From Beroe forskalii (lineage: Eukaryota > Ctenophora > Nuda > Beroida > Beroidae), in assembly GCA_011033025.1 (NCBI GenBank), contig WFMF01000062.1:62001-126000 (forward strand): a stretch of DNA of 64,000 bases, read 5' to 3'. The notes beneath the pieces are model-generated. The model saw only the letters and a list, made by a program, of their open reading frames with translations, searched no databases and was not told the origin of the DNA. Shown one piece after another: positions 15,001 through 26,229 of this stretch. Position numbers and translations under genes: made by a program. Each line of letters begins with the position of its first letter. Position 1 is the first letter of the stretch.

Positions 15001-18000
15001 CTTAGTCTTAATATTAATGAAGGGGCTACTGCTAATATAATATACTTTGACTTTGCAAAAGCTTTTGACAGTGTGTCACATGACATTATCCTACATAAAC
15101 TGAAGTATGAATATGATATCGATGGGCTTATGCTTAGGTTTATTAAGTCTTATCTGGAAGGTCGATTACAACAAGTGGTTATAGGGGGAGCCACATCAAA
15201 AACTTCGAGTGTGGATTCGGGTGTGCCACAGGGATCCATCCTCGGCCCGCTTCTTTTTGTATTATTCATTAACGACATGTTTTCTTGTGTATCAGAGGGA
15301 ACTCAAATTGTTTTGTATGCTGATGACACTAAAATATGGAGGGAGATTATCACATCAGACGATCACTTCACACTTCAGACAGACATTGATCATCTCCAGG
15401 CCTGGGCCACAAAAAACAAGATGAAATTTCACCCCTCTAAATGTAAAGCTCTATCAGTCACAAACAAAATCAATATCCTTCATAATCTTCCATGTACAAT
15501 ATTCAATTATAAATTAGGTCAAGTTTATATTGACTATGTCGACTCTCAGATTGATCTAGGTGTAACTGTTAATAGGAAACTCTTATGGAAGGAGCACTGT
15601 GACAAGATTACTGTTAAGGCCCGGTCCAAACTGGGTTTACTAATGCGTACATGTCATTTTACATTGGATAGAAAACAAAAAAGGGTATTTTACTTAAGTA
15701 TTGTCCGGTCAATCTTCGAACATTGCTCAATTATTTGGCGCCCCCTAAGTAGCAATCAAATGGCACCCTTTGATAGCATCCAAAGACAGGCAATAAAATG
15801 GATCCATGGTGAGAGGTTTAATCATTATACAGATATCGAATACTTTGAAAAGCAGAAGGAATTGTCTATATTACCCATAAAAATGAAATTCTATCACAAT
15901 GATCTCTGCTTATATTATAAAATCATCAATAACCTGGTTCTCATTAATCTCCCAACCGGTTTTGAATTCTTAAATCCGAGTGAGCTAAGGTATACTCGCA
16001 GTAATTCTGATGTAATCAATGAGAATGATAAAACTAGGATAAAATGTACTATTACAAAAGCATCCGAGTCTTTTAAAAAATCATTTTTCTGGAGAACCAT
16101 GACTGTATGGAACAAAACTCCTTACAGCATCAGGCAAGCCCCTACCCTTTCCATTTTAAGGCCCAGCTCACCAAGTTCCTATGGGATGCCCAAAGTGATT
16201 GGCCAGATTAAGTGCATGAGTATTAACCTCTCAAGGAACGATAGAGCATAGGTCTGTAAGTACAAACGGCCAGGAATGACAGCTTCCACAATAATCAGGA
16301 CCCAGGTTTTTCCTTCAAGGTAAAAGTAACAGCAGCTTCAAGCATGCATTGGGTATTTGTAGAAAAAGGCGTTTTTGCCTTGAAGTATAGGATGACTAGT
16401 GACACATAATATTTTAGTATTTACCTTGAATCATACTGAGAAATGCAGCTGTGAATGCTAGGTATTAATAAACTAAAATCAACCTATTATGTAGTATCAT
16501 GTTGTATGTATTTATTTAGTCAAGGTTTCATGTATGTCGTCAAGGTTTAAATGTGTGATATAAAAATTGTGTTTGATATCCCTAATTTATTTATCTATTT
16601 TAACTTTCTAATTTATCAATTAGGATTTTAAGTAAGTAATATGGGCACATTTACTATTTATTTCTTGGCTTCTATGATTATCATACAAATATGATTTGAT
16701 TGGTATAATTGTAGGGGAACACTGTTATTATGGCTAAGCTGTGTTGTGTTCCCCAAGTTATATGTTGCATTAATAGGTAGGAAATTTTGACAAGTGTTAT
16801 TGTACATATTATTGCAATATATAATTTGAACCTTTGTAATGTGAAGAAGTAGCTTTTAGCTTATTCAGTTTTATCGTTCAAAACCACAAAACTCTCTTTT
16901 ATAGTCTACCCTTACGATTCGTTCCATTTTGATTGACAAGTACCTAGAAATAAAATTTCCGCTGAGATAATAGTTCCACCTAATGAAGTAATGGCTCACC
17001 TTCAAGTAATTGATTATGGTGTAACACTCGTCCAGTAGTTTGAACAGGGCCTGGGATTTATAGTGTCAGGGAAAAGAGGGTTGTTTTGTCAGCGTAGAAA
17101 GAGTTGCATCTCGATTTAGTTCTGATAAAGATTATTACACTAAGATAACGCCTCACTTTTCAACACTGTTCAGTAATTTCTCGGATCTGATCGGATGACT
17201 GCGCGGACCAAATCTACATTGCGCGCTGCGCGCGCACAGATCAAATGCAGAAAATTTAGACTTAGATTTGCATCAAGTAAATTGGCGTTCGCGCGCGCGG
17301 TAAAGTTTACTTGATAATTTGTTTCCTGGGTGGATTAATCCAGGGCACCAAGAATGGTCTCCTTGATTACGACACATGCAAGAAATCTTCTTAGCAGAAA
17401 GGGGAAGATATATTCCTTACACTCTGTCCCAAGCAAACATTTCAAAGCTAATAACCAACGAGCGTTTAATTAATTCGTAAAGTTTATAACGGATGATGAA
17501 CATTAATCATAACAATCATCTAATGAGCTGAGCCATAATGGACCTAATCAACAGCTAGAAGATGTACCTGAGAAGCAGCCTTGTATCTTAGGACGGCCTG
17601 AAATAAGGAAATCATTGACAACTTGTTTGGAAACTCCAGTAAGATAAAACATGGCAGTTCCATTGCTCTGCAACCCACATAATCCAAAAGAACATTACAT
17701 GGGGGACTGGGGCTGTAAAATTCGTCTACTTCAAGTGACAATATCAGGGAAATATCACTTACTGGGTCACTGAACTTCTCAGAATCCTGAAATAATGGAA
17801 TTTAGGTATTTATGAAGTGCTAACAGCTACAAATAAACATGTAGTGTCCTCACAATTCAAAGCGCTCGATGGAAATGAGATACTGTAAATGAAGAGGTAT
17901 ATGACATCAGTATTTTATCTAGAGAATTGTAATGTCCTTGGCATTTACATTACGAGGAAGTAACTTTATACTGGCTTTGAGACCCTTGCTATTTAATGTA

Positions 18001-21000
18001 TGTACTATTAGATACCATGTACTACTAGATACCATGTACTACTAGATACCATGTACTATTAGATACCATGTACTATTTGAAACCATGTACTACTTGATAG
18101 ATCAGTAGTAAATGTTCGGTGTGAAAGGTCCAATACAGCCTGCTGGAGGTCTGCCACTGCAGTAAACACAGAGACTCTGAAATCCCCATCAGACAGTGAC
18201 CTGAGCTGTGGGACCGGTTTGTTTTTAAACTTTGTGGACCTTGACACGGTGCCTTGTTTCAACTCTGATGTTGACTCTCAGGTGCCCGGGCGCTATGAAC
18301 TATTCACCATTTAGCAACGAGTAAATCACATTATATTTTCCCCCTAACCAGATGCCCTAACTTAGATATATTCATTTCATACTCTTTAGTCTAATCGTTG
18401 GGGGGGGTTGAAACAGTCATTCACTAGATCGATGATTGAAATTTCAGGTGTTCAGGTTTCACAAGTACTTGGCACATTATTGGAATCCAAATTTTGATTA
18501 TAAACGTTTATCAGTAATCAACGTTAAGTTTCAAAACGTGAATCTTTAATCAATGATCAACTATTAGCTAATTGTTAACGCTAAATTGCACATTAATTAG
18601 TGATATTAACGTAAATTCAACCCCTGATAACATTAATCAGTGATATTAACGTTAATTCAACCCCTGGAAACTAATGAGCTCACCTCGCAGGGTCGTCACT
18701 CCCACTCTTCTCTCCGCTCGTGAGACTCGCAAACGAGGAAATCCGGCCTCTCTCTGAATCTTCCACCTGAGATGTTAGGTTTGAAGATGCACCGTACGAA
18801 CCCTCACTTTAACCACCGTCTGAGGCGTGACGAACTCACAGCACACATCTGAGACTTGGTGTCATGTGTTGAGAACCAAGGAATTGTCTGTTGACTATCC
18901 AAAACATGGACTATTTCATGAGTCTTACTCTTATCGATGCTATTTATAAACATAATTGATAGGTATTGGGATGGATAATTGATGCCGTAATCTGTAAATA
19001 CTCAGGGCAGAACTCTCACCACAATTACCAGGTTTAAAATTAAACTCACCTGATGATTTGGGAGTTAAAATAAGAGAGTCACGGCTTCGATATATAAACG
19101 TTGTAATAATGTGAAGAATAGCTTTTAGCTTATTCAGTTTTATCGTTCAAAACCACAAAACTCTCTTTTATAGTCTACCCTTACGATTCGTTCCATTTTG
19201 ATTGAGAAGAACCTAGAAATAAAATTTCCGCTGAGATGATAATCACACCTAATGAAGTTATGGCTCACCTTCAAGTAATTGATTATGGTGTAACACTCGT
19301 CCAGTAGTTTGAACAGGGCCTGGGATTTATAGTGTCAGGGAAAAGAGGGTTGCTTTGTCAGCGTAGAAAGAGTTGTATCTCGATTTAGTTCTGATAAAGA
19401 TTATTACACTAAGATAACGCCTCACTTTTCAGCACTGTTCAGTAATTTCTCGGATCTGATCGGATGACTACGCGCGGACCAAATCTACATTGCGCGCGCT
19501 GCGCGCGCACAGATCAAATGCAGAAAATTTAGACTTAGATTTGCATCAAGTAAATTGGCGTTCGCGCGCGCGGTAAAGTTTACTTGATAATCTGTATCCT
19601 GGATGGATTAAATCCAGGGCACCAAGAATGGTCTCCTTGATTACGACACACACAAGAAATCTTCTTTGCAGAAAGGTGAAGACTGATGTGAAGGATCACT
19701 TACGATGCTATATTCCTTACACTCTGTCCCAAACAAACATTTCAAAGCTAATAACCAACGAGCGTTTAATTAATTCGTAAAGTTTACAACGGATGATGAA
19801 CATTAATCATCCAATGAGCTGAGCCATAATGCACCTAATCAACAGCTAGAAGATGTACCTGAGAAGCAGCCTTGTATCTCAGCACGGCCTGAAATAAGGA
19901 AATCATTGACATCTGACAACTTGTTTGGAAACTCCAGTAAGATAAAACATGGCAGTTCCATTGCTCTGCAACCCACATAATCCAAAAGAACATTACATGG
20001 GGGACTGTAAAATTCGTCTACTTCAAGTGATAATATCAGGGAAATACCACTTACTGGGTCACTGAACTTCTCAGAATCCTGAAATAATGGAATGGGGAAT
20101 TTAGGTATTTATGAAGTGCTAACAGCTTCAAGTAAACATATAGTGTCCTCACAACTCAAAGCGCTCGATGGAAATGAGATACTGTAAATGAAGAGGTATA
20201 TGTATGACATCTATTACTCACTTCAATAAACTGGTTGATCTGAACTCTGTTTCTGTGAGCTGAGTTGAGGCTATGCAGCACTTTGTTCATATCAACCACT
20301 TGCTTAGTAGTTGTAGTAGAAGAGGCAGCGTCAGTCTCCTGACACGTTATGGAATGCTGGATTACGCAATATAATCATTAGAAACGCTCAACACTTTCAC
20401 TTCAAGGTGCCTCGTGGAAACCATTCAATGATACCCCAACTACTGCAATACAATTATCGTTATTTCCACCTTCTAGTGAGCTAGTGTAATTGATAATTTA
20501 ACCCTTAACTACCGAACACGGGAGTTATAATGTGAATGTTATAAACTAACCGGTTTGGTCCTCTTTGACTTTCTGAAGGAGCTCTGATTCCTGGATATGG
20601 AGCTTCCCTCTTGACCTGATTGCTGGGGCATGGACGCGGTAGCGGCTTTTACCTGCACAGATAGGGGTTAAATTGTCTCGAGAGAGTGAAGTTTCAACGA
20701 CATAACTGATACGAGAGAGTTTTAATCTGAAGCTCTCGTAGATCTTGGGGTTATCGTCGTCAGCTGAGAGTGAAGGATGGAGAGGGTTAAATGGTGCTTA
20801 CACCCGCTAATAAAATCAGTAATACTAAATATTAATAATATTTCACAAGAGCAGTAGTGTTATTCAGTAGTTGGGTCTTGTGTAGATTGACACACAGGGT
20901 ACCTCCATACACCAGGTTTGGGGATAATGTTCCTTTAGATATAATAAATAAATCATAATATAGGTAGCCCCGCGCTACAACAAATGGGAGTGAAATATAA

Positions 21001-24000
21001 CAGGGATCAGAGGCAGGAACTGTAACTTAATATCATTCGTTTTAAGTCCCAAAGCAGGTCTTCTCAAATTGCAAACATTCTTATCAACACTACATAAGTC
21101 TCCCACAAAGACGTCATTATCATGGATCAAGGTAGCACTTGGCAGACTGGTTACTGCATTTTATATTGGGTTCGCGCGTGATTTTAACCTTGTTTTCTGG
21201 TGCGGTAAGAGCAAGACCTGGGAAGAATAGGGTTTGTACTCGGTTATTCCCTGTTCAGACAACAGTTTTTCAATGAGAGAGTTTAAAAATCTAAAATAAA
21301 CTGAATCCGGTGTGACTGTTGGCGAGGTTTGCTTTCTGCAGCGGAAAAGCTGCTCCTTCATCTCGTAGAGTTTAAAATCTGAAACGGAGGTAAGCACAAA
21401 GTACATATTAATCTGAATTTAGCCAGAAAATTGAAATAAGGGGGGGGGGCAATTGAACATTCCACCCAAAACAAACAAATAACACCACACGAACCAGAGT
21501 ATTGACATCAGTGGTGTGCTTTTCTATCACGCGTCTCACTCTGTCAATCCACAGCTGCCTATCTTTTGCAGTAGTAGCTGAAATAGAATGTTATCTGAAA
21601 CATGGTCCTGTTGTCACGACAACTCCTGTTGTCACGACAACTCCTGTTGTCACGACAACTCCTGTTCTCATGACAACTCCTGCGGTTAAACAGTACACTA
21701 TATTTGATACCTTTGTTAATCTTCTAAACTTTGTATCGCCTTTGTGTTGTATTTATCGCTATACACTGGGTTAACAATGGAATTGCGGTTCTCATCAAAA
21801 CACCAAACATAATACTGTAGCCTTCAAGTCGCATCGTCAACTTGTTAATCATACCATGACACCACTGTACAGTATACATTGTGTACTGTACAGTGTGCAA
21901 TGTACATTGAACACTCTACAATGTACAATGTACATTCAGTGCATCAGTCATCCAAGAATACTGTGTATAACGTCTTAATGCTAAAATGTGTGTAAACACT
22001 CAACATCAATATATAGATATAGCTAATTGAAGTGTCCTATGACTGAGAGGAGCTTGAAGCATTGCGAAATAAAACGTACTCAAACTGAAGCTAGCAAACA
22101 TAGCAGTGAGTCGTGTTGTTGTCTTGATTCCTCACGAAGCATAGGATTTTTCAGTTCACCTAATAAAGCCGTTCCTTCAAATCAACATTATTGGATTTCA
22201 AGGAAAGACCTCAAGATAGTGTCGAACTGTTCAGTGGAAAACAATATCAACTAAAGAATTAATGTTGTCTGAATGATTTACATATAACACAGCTTGATCC
22301 TCATTAAGTGTCATTGTTCAGTGAAAATATGAGAGTTTAGCAGTGAGGCCACCGTTGGAGTTTTTGCTGTGAAGGCCACCTGTTAAAGTTGATAATAATG
22401 AGAAATATAATACACCATGTCTTATTGTCTTGGTTTCATAATACAGGTAATACGCGTTAGAGGTATATGCGATGATAAGACCTGAAATTATGAAGGAAAT
22501 CTGGAATTGATTCACTATGGTATATATAAACACGTCTTAAAAGGCTTTTTAACTGAACAGAAATTCCAATATATCGAATCCTTGACACGTGTAAGTCATA
22601 AAGCACAATAATTTGACAATGTACATCTGACAGCTACCTCTCTAGAGAACAGAGAACGCACCTTTCAGTTTGTAAGGGTCGCCTTGCTGAGGCACAATGG
22701 AGAACATGAGCTGATCCTCTCCTGATGGCTGCACCACAGCACCCTGAAAGGGAGGGGTTAAGTTCTGTAAGCAGTAAGTATTGTTACTTCCATACCTTGA
22801 ATCTTGATTGAGGGAGGGGTTAAGTTCTGTAACTTTTGTAAGCAGAAAGTATTAGGACCTGATGCCCTGATGGGGGTTGTAAGCAGTAAGTATTAGTAAC
22901 AGGAACTTAGAATCCCGATATAACATCGCCTAAAGAAGAGGGATTGAAACTAACTAGCAATCCGTAACAATACTTCAATAAGTATTAAGTGATCACCTTC
23001 ACAACTGTTTAAATACTTACAATGAGACGGAGGGATCCTCGCGGTCCCATCACCTTCTTATCTTCAGACTGAAATATTGCAGAGTAAAATGCTGGCTATT
23101 CTGTTTTAAGATATAAAATGCAATCAATAATAAAATGCGGGCTAATCTAAGATAAGAGATATAATGCAATCAGGAGCAGTTCTCAAGTGATACTCGACAT
23201 TTTAATGGTATTTCTTACCAGGAAGTAATGCAAGAGTCCCCCATCTGGAGAAAGGAAAAACCAACGCTGCTGCCAACCTGAAACCACAGAACTAACATTG
23301 AATCCATCTTTCACAGATTTGAAATTCACGAGAGGAATGTTTACCACCCCGATGTTTGATAATTTGCTGTCAAAGTCTCAAGCTCAATCCGTTCATAAGT
23401 TATGACACTTAAAATTTTTATTGCAAAAGGGCCAATTGTTAATTTGAGAATCAATAATTATCAACTATTTATAGGTTGATATTAGTTAGTTAGTTTGACT
23501 AGTTAGTTTCACTAAAGGGATTAGTAAAAGTTCCTCAAATTCTTGTTTCATTTTGATTAAAATTGCTAAATCAAAATAATATTCATGACCTCTAATCACA
23601 CGTTTGTTTGTACAAACACGCCCTGGAATAACTCAATTAAGGCTGTAATATCATCTTGAAAAGGCACATGGATGTTAAATTCCTGTAAATTTGGTTTCTG
23701 ACTATTAAATTGTATGGATTATGGTTTTCAAAATGGACTGCCAAATATTATTTTGTTGCATACACATTTGTGGTTCCGCCATAATGATGCAATTTAACGA
23801 TACAACTGAATATTAAGACCTATGCCTTCTCGGCTTGCGGTTATGTATAATGTATGATAAATTTTCCGTTGCAAATCTTTCCTCATCTGTCAAATCATTC
23901 TGGAAACTCATCACATACTTGTTTATATGATATTTCGGTAACATTCAGGCTAAAATAAACAAAATCTATTTTTGCGCCCAAAACTATACCATCCCTTTAA

Positions 24001-24318
24001 ATTCTTATTTTATTCTGAGTTAAATATTGTTAAATCAAATGATATTCAGACCTTTCACAACATTTGTCCATTTCAGAAGCTGTCCTTCAATTGGTCTGTG
24101 AGCATCCTCTTCTTCGACTCTTTCAAATTCCTGTAAATTTGGTTCACTATTGAATTGTTCAGACTATTTAAATGGACTGATTTCCATTAACCCTCAGTGC
24201 TACAAACACAACTGAATATATGACCTACCCTTGCTCTTTCCATAACTGCATTAAGTGCAGTTCTTTCCTCATCTGTCAAATCATCTAACTCTTGGGGTGA
24301 GAGTTTCAATGAGTCCAT
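18..24318 (-). CDS. OSBPL: Oxysterol-binding protein-related protein, ORP10/ORP11-like (5' part; continues past left edge)
   Basis: ORPs move sterols or phosphatidylserine and phosphoinositides at ER contact sites. Predicted exons, 5' to 3': 24318-24229, 24130-24052, 23277-23219, 23068-23021, 22743-22662, 21378-21218, 20652-20551, 20338-20222, 20078-20055, 19888-19859, (18274-18176), 17786-17763, 17597-17568, 12665-12567, 7666-7476, 176-18. Most have consensus GT/AG and the phases join. The start is fixed by ATG at 24318 with an in-frame stop just upstream. The PH domain (exons 2-5) reads IEGQLLKWTNVVKG, WQQRWFFLSPDGGLLHYFL, GPRGSLRL, GAVVQPSGED, DPYKLK, as in ORP10/11. DPAVLRYKAASQ matches the conserved DQDLLLLKATS segment, and the last exon ends GEHKSVIMSL, just before the lipid-transfer domain, which lies outside the window. 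VFDEAYE in that exon is a possible weak FFAT (VAP-binding) motif. The C-terminal PH helix is not obvious; exon 21378-21218 is the least certain. Confidence 0.85.
548..720. repeat. TGTACA palindromic cluster
   Basis: Many overlapping copies of ACATTGTACA / TGTACAATGT, self-complementary and capable of hairpins. Similar clusters appear at 2865-2940, 21865-21945, 50830-50870 and 59620-59720. Confidence 0.8.
2078..2275 (+). repeat. 20-bp GC-rich minisatellite
   Basis: CAGCTGCGCGCGGCACACTG repeated about 9 times. It contains CAGCTG (E-box) and CGCGCG in each unit. It is strikingly GC-rich for its surroundings and gives long repetitive frames on both strands that I do not regard as genes. Confidence 0.93.
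3891..4010. mobile_element. Possible small inverted-repeat element with CRE sites
   Basis: TTACCCTGAGCAG at 3891-3903 and CTGCTCAGGGTAA at 3998-4010 are exact inverted repeats, with weaker pairing inward. Inside are two TGACGTCATCAA (CRE/ATF-type) sites, and a third lies outside at about 4233. Size and structure fit a MITE; a target-site duplication is not clear. Confidence 0.5.
5985..6580 (+). repeat. About 125-bp tandem repeat, 5 copies
   Basis: Each copy has GGCCACGCCCTTTTTT, then AAATTAAAGTTTCGAATTTT, TTCGCCATTGAGTTGCTTAT, and ATTGGGTCACCCTGAGGGGC. Divergence between copies is modest. Confidence 0.88.
7667..7870 (-). repeat. About 22-bp array abutting an ORP acceptor
   Basis: On the coding strand the unit is CGATCTGNTTCATNCTGTCAC, about 8 copies. 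The final copy, CGATCTGTTTCAG, is the 3' splice site of exon 7666-7476, so the polypyrimidine tract itself is the repeated unit. Confidence 0.85.
8440..8735 (+). repeat. ACGCGTTACCATGACAACCA tandem repeat
   Basis: About 9 units of 29-31 bp, most with CACGCGTTACCATGACAACC then ACAAGTTACA. ACGCGT recurs in each. A related short palindromic cluster (CCATGGTAACCACGCGTTAC) is at 9525-9590. Confidence 0.9.
10010..10800 (+). repeat. About 200-bp direct repeat, 4 diverged copies
   Basis: Each copy contains TAAAGCAAGCTG, ATTCGAGCGATTAAAAG, TTTCTCTGATTTATGCT and GACTATGAATGAGTGTTA. Copies start near 10015, 10330, 10508 and 10715. Confidence 0.85.
11610..12322 (+). CDS. Possible small secreted Cys-rich protein, two exons, nested in an ORP intron
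   Basis: Exon 1 (11610-11655) starts with ATG and encodes a signal-peptide-like MQRFQLYLLILHVGT, ending at a GTAATT donor in phase 1. Exon 2 (12167-12322) follows a CACTGACAG acceptor and reads on in the matching phase. It encodes SEYQCYHWTDEEKAW, then MCERHPGNRW, then TLCGGCSCCEK, and ends at GTACAG, again phase 1. Six cysteines in 51 residues and a hydrophobic N-terminus suggest secretion. I do not recognise the family. The gene would need at least one more exon, which I could not find downstream. Exon 2 ends close to where the segmental duplication begins, so the 3' part may have been disturbed. The evidence is only splice signals, phase agreement and composition. Confidence 0.4.
13200..16832 (+). 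mobile_element. Non-LTR retrotransposon (LINE, APE endonuclease + reverse transcriptase), Jockey/CR1-like
   Basis: Insertion boundaries come from comparison with the other duplicated unit: homology stops after GCCGTACGA near 13198 and resumes near 16833. The element encodes an AP-endonuclease and a reverse transcriptase, then about 570 bp of AT-rich 3' sequence. No ORF1 is seen, so the copy is probably 5'-truncated. About 300 bp present at the equivalent place in the second unit (18812-19110) is missing, so insertion came with a target deletion, or one happened later. It lies in an ORP intron, antisense to the host gene. Confidence 0.9.
13243..16251 (+). pseudogene. LINE endonuclease-reverse transcriptase ORF with two frameshifts
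   Basis: Endonuclease motifs: FYNNVQGF, NETWLKKS, NGGGVLIAHR, NISTFYR, GDLNFPEISWPDH, SDHFGI. Reverse transcriptase motifs: KAAGPDGIHGMIL, YFDFAKAFDSVSHD, GVPQGSILGPLLF, and the catalytic LYADDTKIW. The frame changes at about 14150, in an A-run after WEVFKK, and again at about 14820, in an A-run after VPVHKK; the expected NYRPISL block follows in the new frame. All catalytic blocks are intact, so the copy is either recently dead or broken only by homopolymer miscalls. The frame is also open upstream of 13243, but that part belongs to flanking host sequence. Confidence 0.88.
21600..21690 (+). repeat. 18-bp near-palindromic tandem repeat
   Basis: CCTGTTGTCACGACAACT, about 4-5 copies; GTTGTC and GACAAC form inverted halves in each unit. 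Confidence 0.85.
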
Positions 24319-24756
24319 CAATTTACATTTCTACCTCAATGTAGAGAAAGGGTTGATTAAGTTGAACATTAGTTCCTGAAATTATGTAAAATTAAGGGAA
24401 AATAGAAATTATAAGTTCTGCAGGAAGAAATCTCTGTTATCTAGATCAGAACTAAAGGTTCTTACAATATTAATAATTGAAGTTACTAATTATAGCAGTG
24501 GATCAACTTGATTTTGCACAGCTGTGCCTCAAAAACATTAGAAACAAAAACTTCTATAACAGTGTACTGACAAACACATCAAACTGATATTAGATAGATT
24601 ATTCAGAATAGATAAAAGACAGCTTTAATTCAGTTTATTAAGAGTAATAAATAGAAGAATTATGACTATGAATGCATGAATTCAATATGAAAATTCAATA
24701 CAATAGTTACAATGTTCTTTATTAATTTTATATAGTAACTTGCACTTTAATGCAAT

Positions 24757-25692
24757 TCATATATCATTCCAATCATCATCATGGGATATATCCTGAGTTT
24801 TTTCATTGAATATGTACCCATTATCTTTGAGCCACACTTCAAAAGATTCTAGTTTTGAATTTGAAAAATACTGATTAGTTTTATTATCAATAAGTTTGGA
24901 ATATAAACTCAATATAATTGCTCTTTTGATTTCCTTACAAGTCATAGCAATATCAATAGCAGAGGAAAAGTAATTATTCTTCAGAAGAACATGGATAGAC
25001 TTAGTGGCAGCATCTTCTGACAACAAGGATAAATCTACAGAATAGAAGACATGAAAATGATTCATCTTTAAAGCTCTCATAGAAATACTTGAATGTAGAT
25101 GCTTCCTCAAAGATGAAGAATTTTCATACCGACTGAGTAATCTGTCAACGGTATAAATTCTATCAGGAAGGTTCTTACTAGAACTTAATAGCATTTTATC
25201 AAGAGCACTTCTGACTATTTTGACTAATATGCTTCTACTATGACTGCAGTGGCTATCGTTGATAAGATACATCACAATGTCCAAATAGTTCTCAGCATGA
25301 CTAATTTCAATATCATCTTGTAGGGCTTTTATTAGAAAATCTTTCAAGTACTCAATTGTTTCCTCATCAGTAGCCAAGATACCAGATAAGATGTTTCTGA
25401 TAAGATTTGCCAATTCATCGTGTTTAGCATTATAAAGAAGTGCTTGCAGATTAGCTTCAAAATGGCTAATATCAAATTTGTACATAGGCTCATGATTAAG
25501 GTTGAAATTACTTTTGGCCATTTCAATTGGTCCCATTAATTTTCTATGCAATGGGATAAACTTTTGAAAGGTCACATGTTCCTTTTCAGTAGCTGTTGAA
25601 AGGCATGAAGATGGGCATGATTTCATACATTTATTTGAAATGATTGACATCATAAAAGGAGTTGGACACCTCTGCATCTCAATAAATGTCAC
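24757..25692 (-). CDS. Unidentified helical protein, last (or only) coding exon
   Basis: A single 311-codon open frame in AT-rich DNA, far longer than chance for this composition. A TTGTCTAG acceptor directly precedes 25692 in phase 0, so this is probably a terminal exon; the first in-frame ATG is at 25677. The sequence is predicted helical with regularly spaced hydrophobic residues (for example LANLIRNILSGIL, YLDIVMYLIND, RAIILSLYSKLID) and ends in the acidic tail DDDWNDI. I see no known domain or catalytic motif. A possible upstream minus-strand exon around 26205-26166 ends CGTCGC before a GTGAGT donor and would join in phase, but it is short and unproven. The ORF ends about 440 bp before the ORP start on the same strand. 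Confidence 0.6.
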   Translation of the reverse strand: MTFIEMQRCPTPFMMSIISNKCMKSCPSSCLSTATEKEHVTFQKFIPLHRKLMGPIEMAKSNFNLNHEPMYKFDISHFEANLQALLYNAKHDELANLIRNILSGILATDEETIEYLKDFLIKALQDDIEISHAENYLDIVMYLINDSHCSHSRSILVKIVRSALDKMLLSSSKNLPDRIYTVDRLLSRYENSSSLRKHLHSSISMRALKMNHFHVFYSVDLSLLSEDAATKSIHVLLKNNYFSSAIDIAMTCKEIKRAIILSLYSKLIDNKTNQYFSNSKLESFEVWLKDNGYIFNEKTQDISHDDDWNDI

Positions 25693-26229
25693 CTAGACAA
25701 CTATAAAGACAAATACAATCAGTTCTTCAAGACATCAATGTGCATCAATCTATAGTGCAACGAAATTTAAGAAAGCACATCCAACCCCAAAATTCCACAA
25801 AAGATTTCTTCAAAGATACATCAAAACATAAAACAGCAATGAAGAAACCAATAAATGTATCTATAAAACTTGATAGTAAAAATAAATCACAGTAAATAAG
25901 CAATCACTCAATAAGATTTGGTACTATTGCTATGGAGGATCAAATAGATGGAGTAGTATCTTTCACAGCATCGTTTTGTTGTCTCCACTAGCTTAGTGGA
26001 ATTGATATATAATATTCAGTATTCTTAAATTTCTTTTAATTTATTTTGAACAGTATGAACAACCATAGGTCTGCAAATATTGAAACTAACAAACTTCATC
26101 ATTCAATGAATTTTTTAATTTATTTTGACCATGAAAAGATATTATTTGAGCGCCTAAATATTTATAAACTCACGCGACGGCGTTCGCGTTGCTCTAACCA
26201 GATCGTCAGATCCCTAGTTTACCCTGTTA

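Larger units (their letters stand above)
12360..20210. repeat. Direct tandem segmental duplication inside the ORP gene
   Basis: Unit 1 (about 12360-17905) and unit 2 (about 17930-20210) are near-identical by eye. 12360-13198 matches 17930-18810, and 16833-17905 matches 19110-20210. Unit 1 contains the retrotransposon where unit 2 has about 300 bp of unique sequence (18812-19110). Each unit contains the same minus-strand exons: DSEKFSDP (24 nt), AVLRYKAASQ (30 nt) and a third exon reading KQGTVSRSTKFKNKPVPQ. All are phase 0, so including both copies would keep the frame. The third exon has a GTGAGT donor in unit 1, but a 4-bp deletion leaves GTCTCT in unit 2. The duplication is probably young because even the intron sequence is well preserved. 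Confidence 0.9.
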
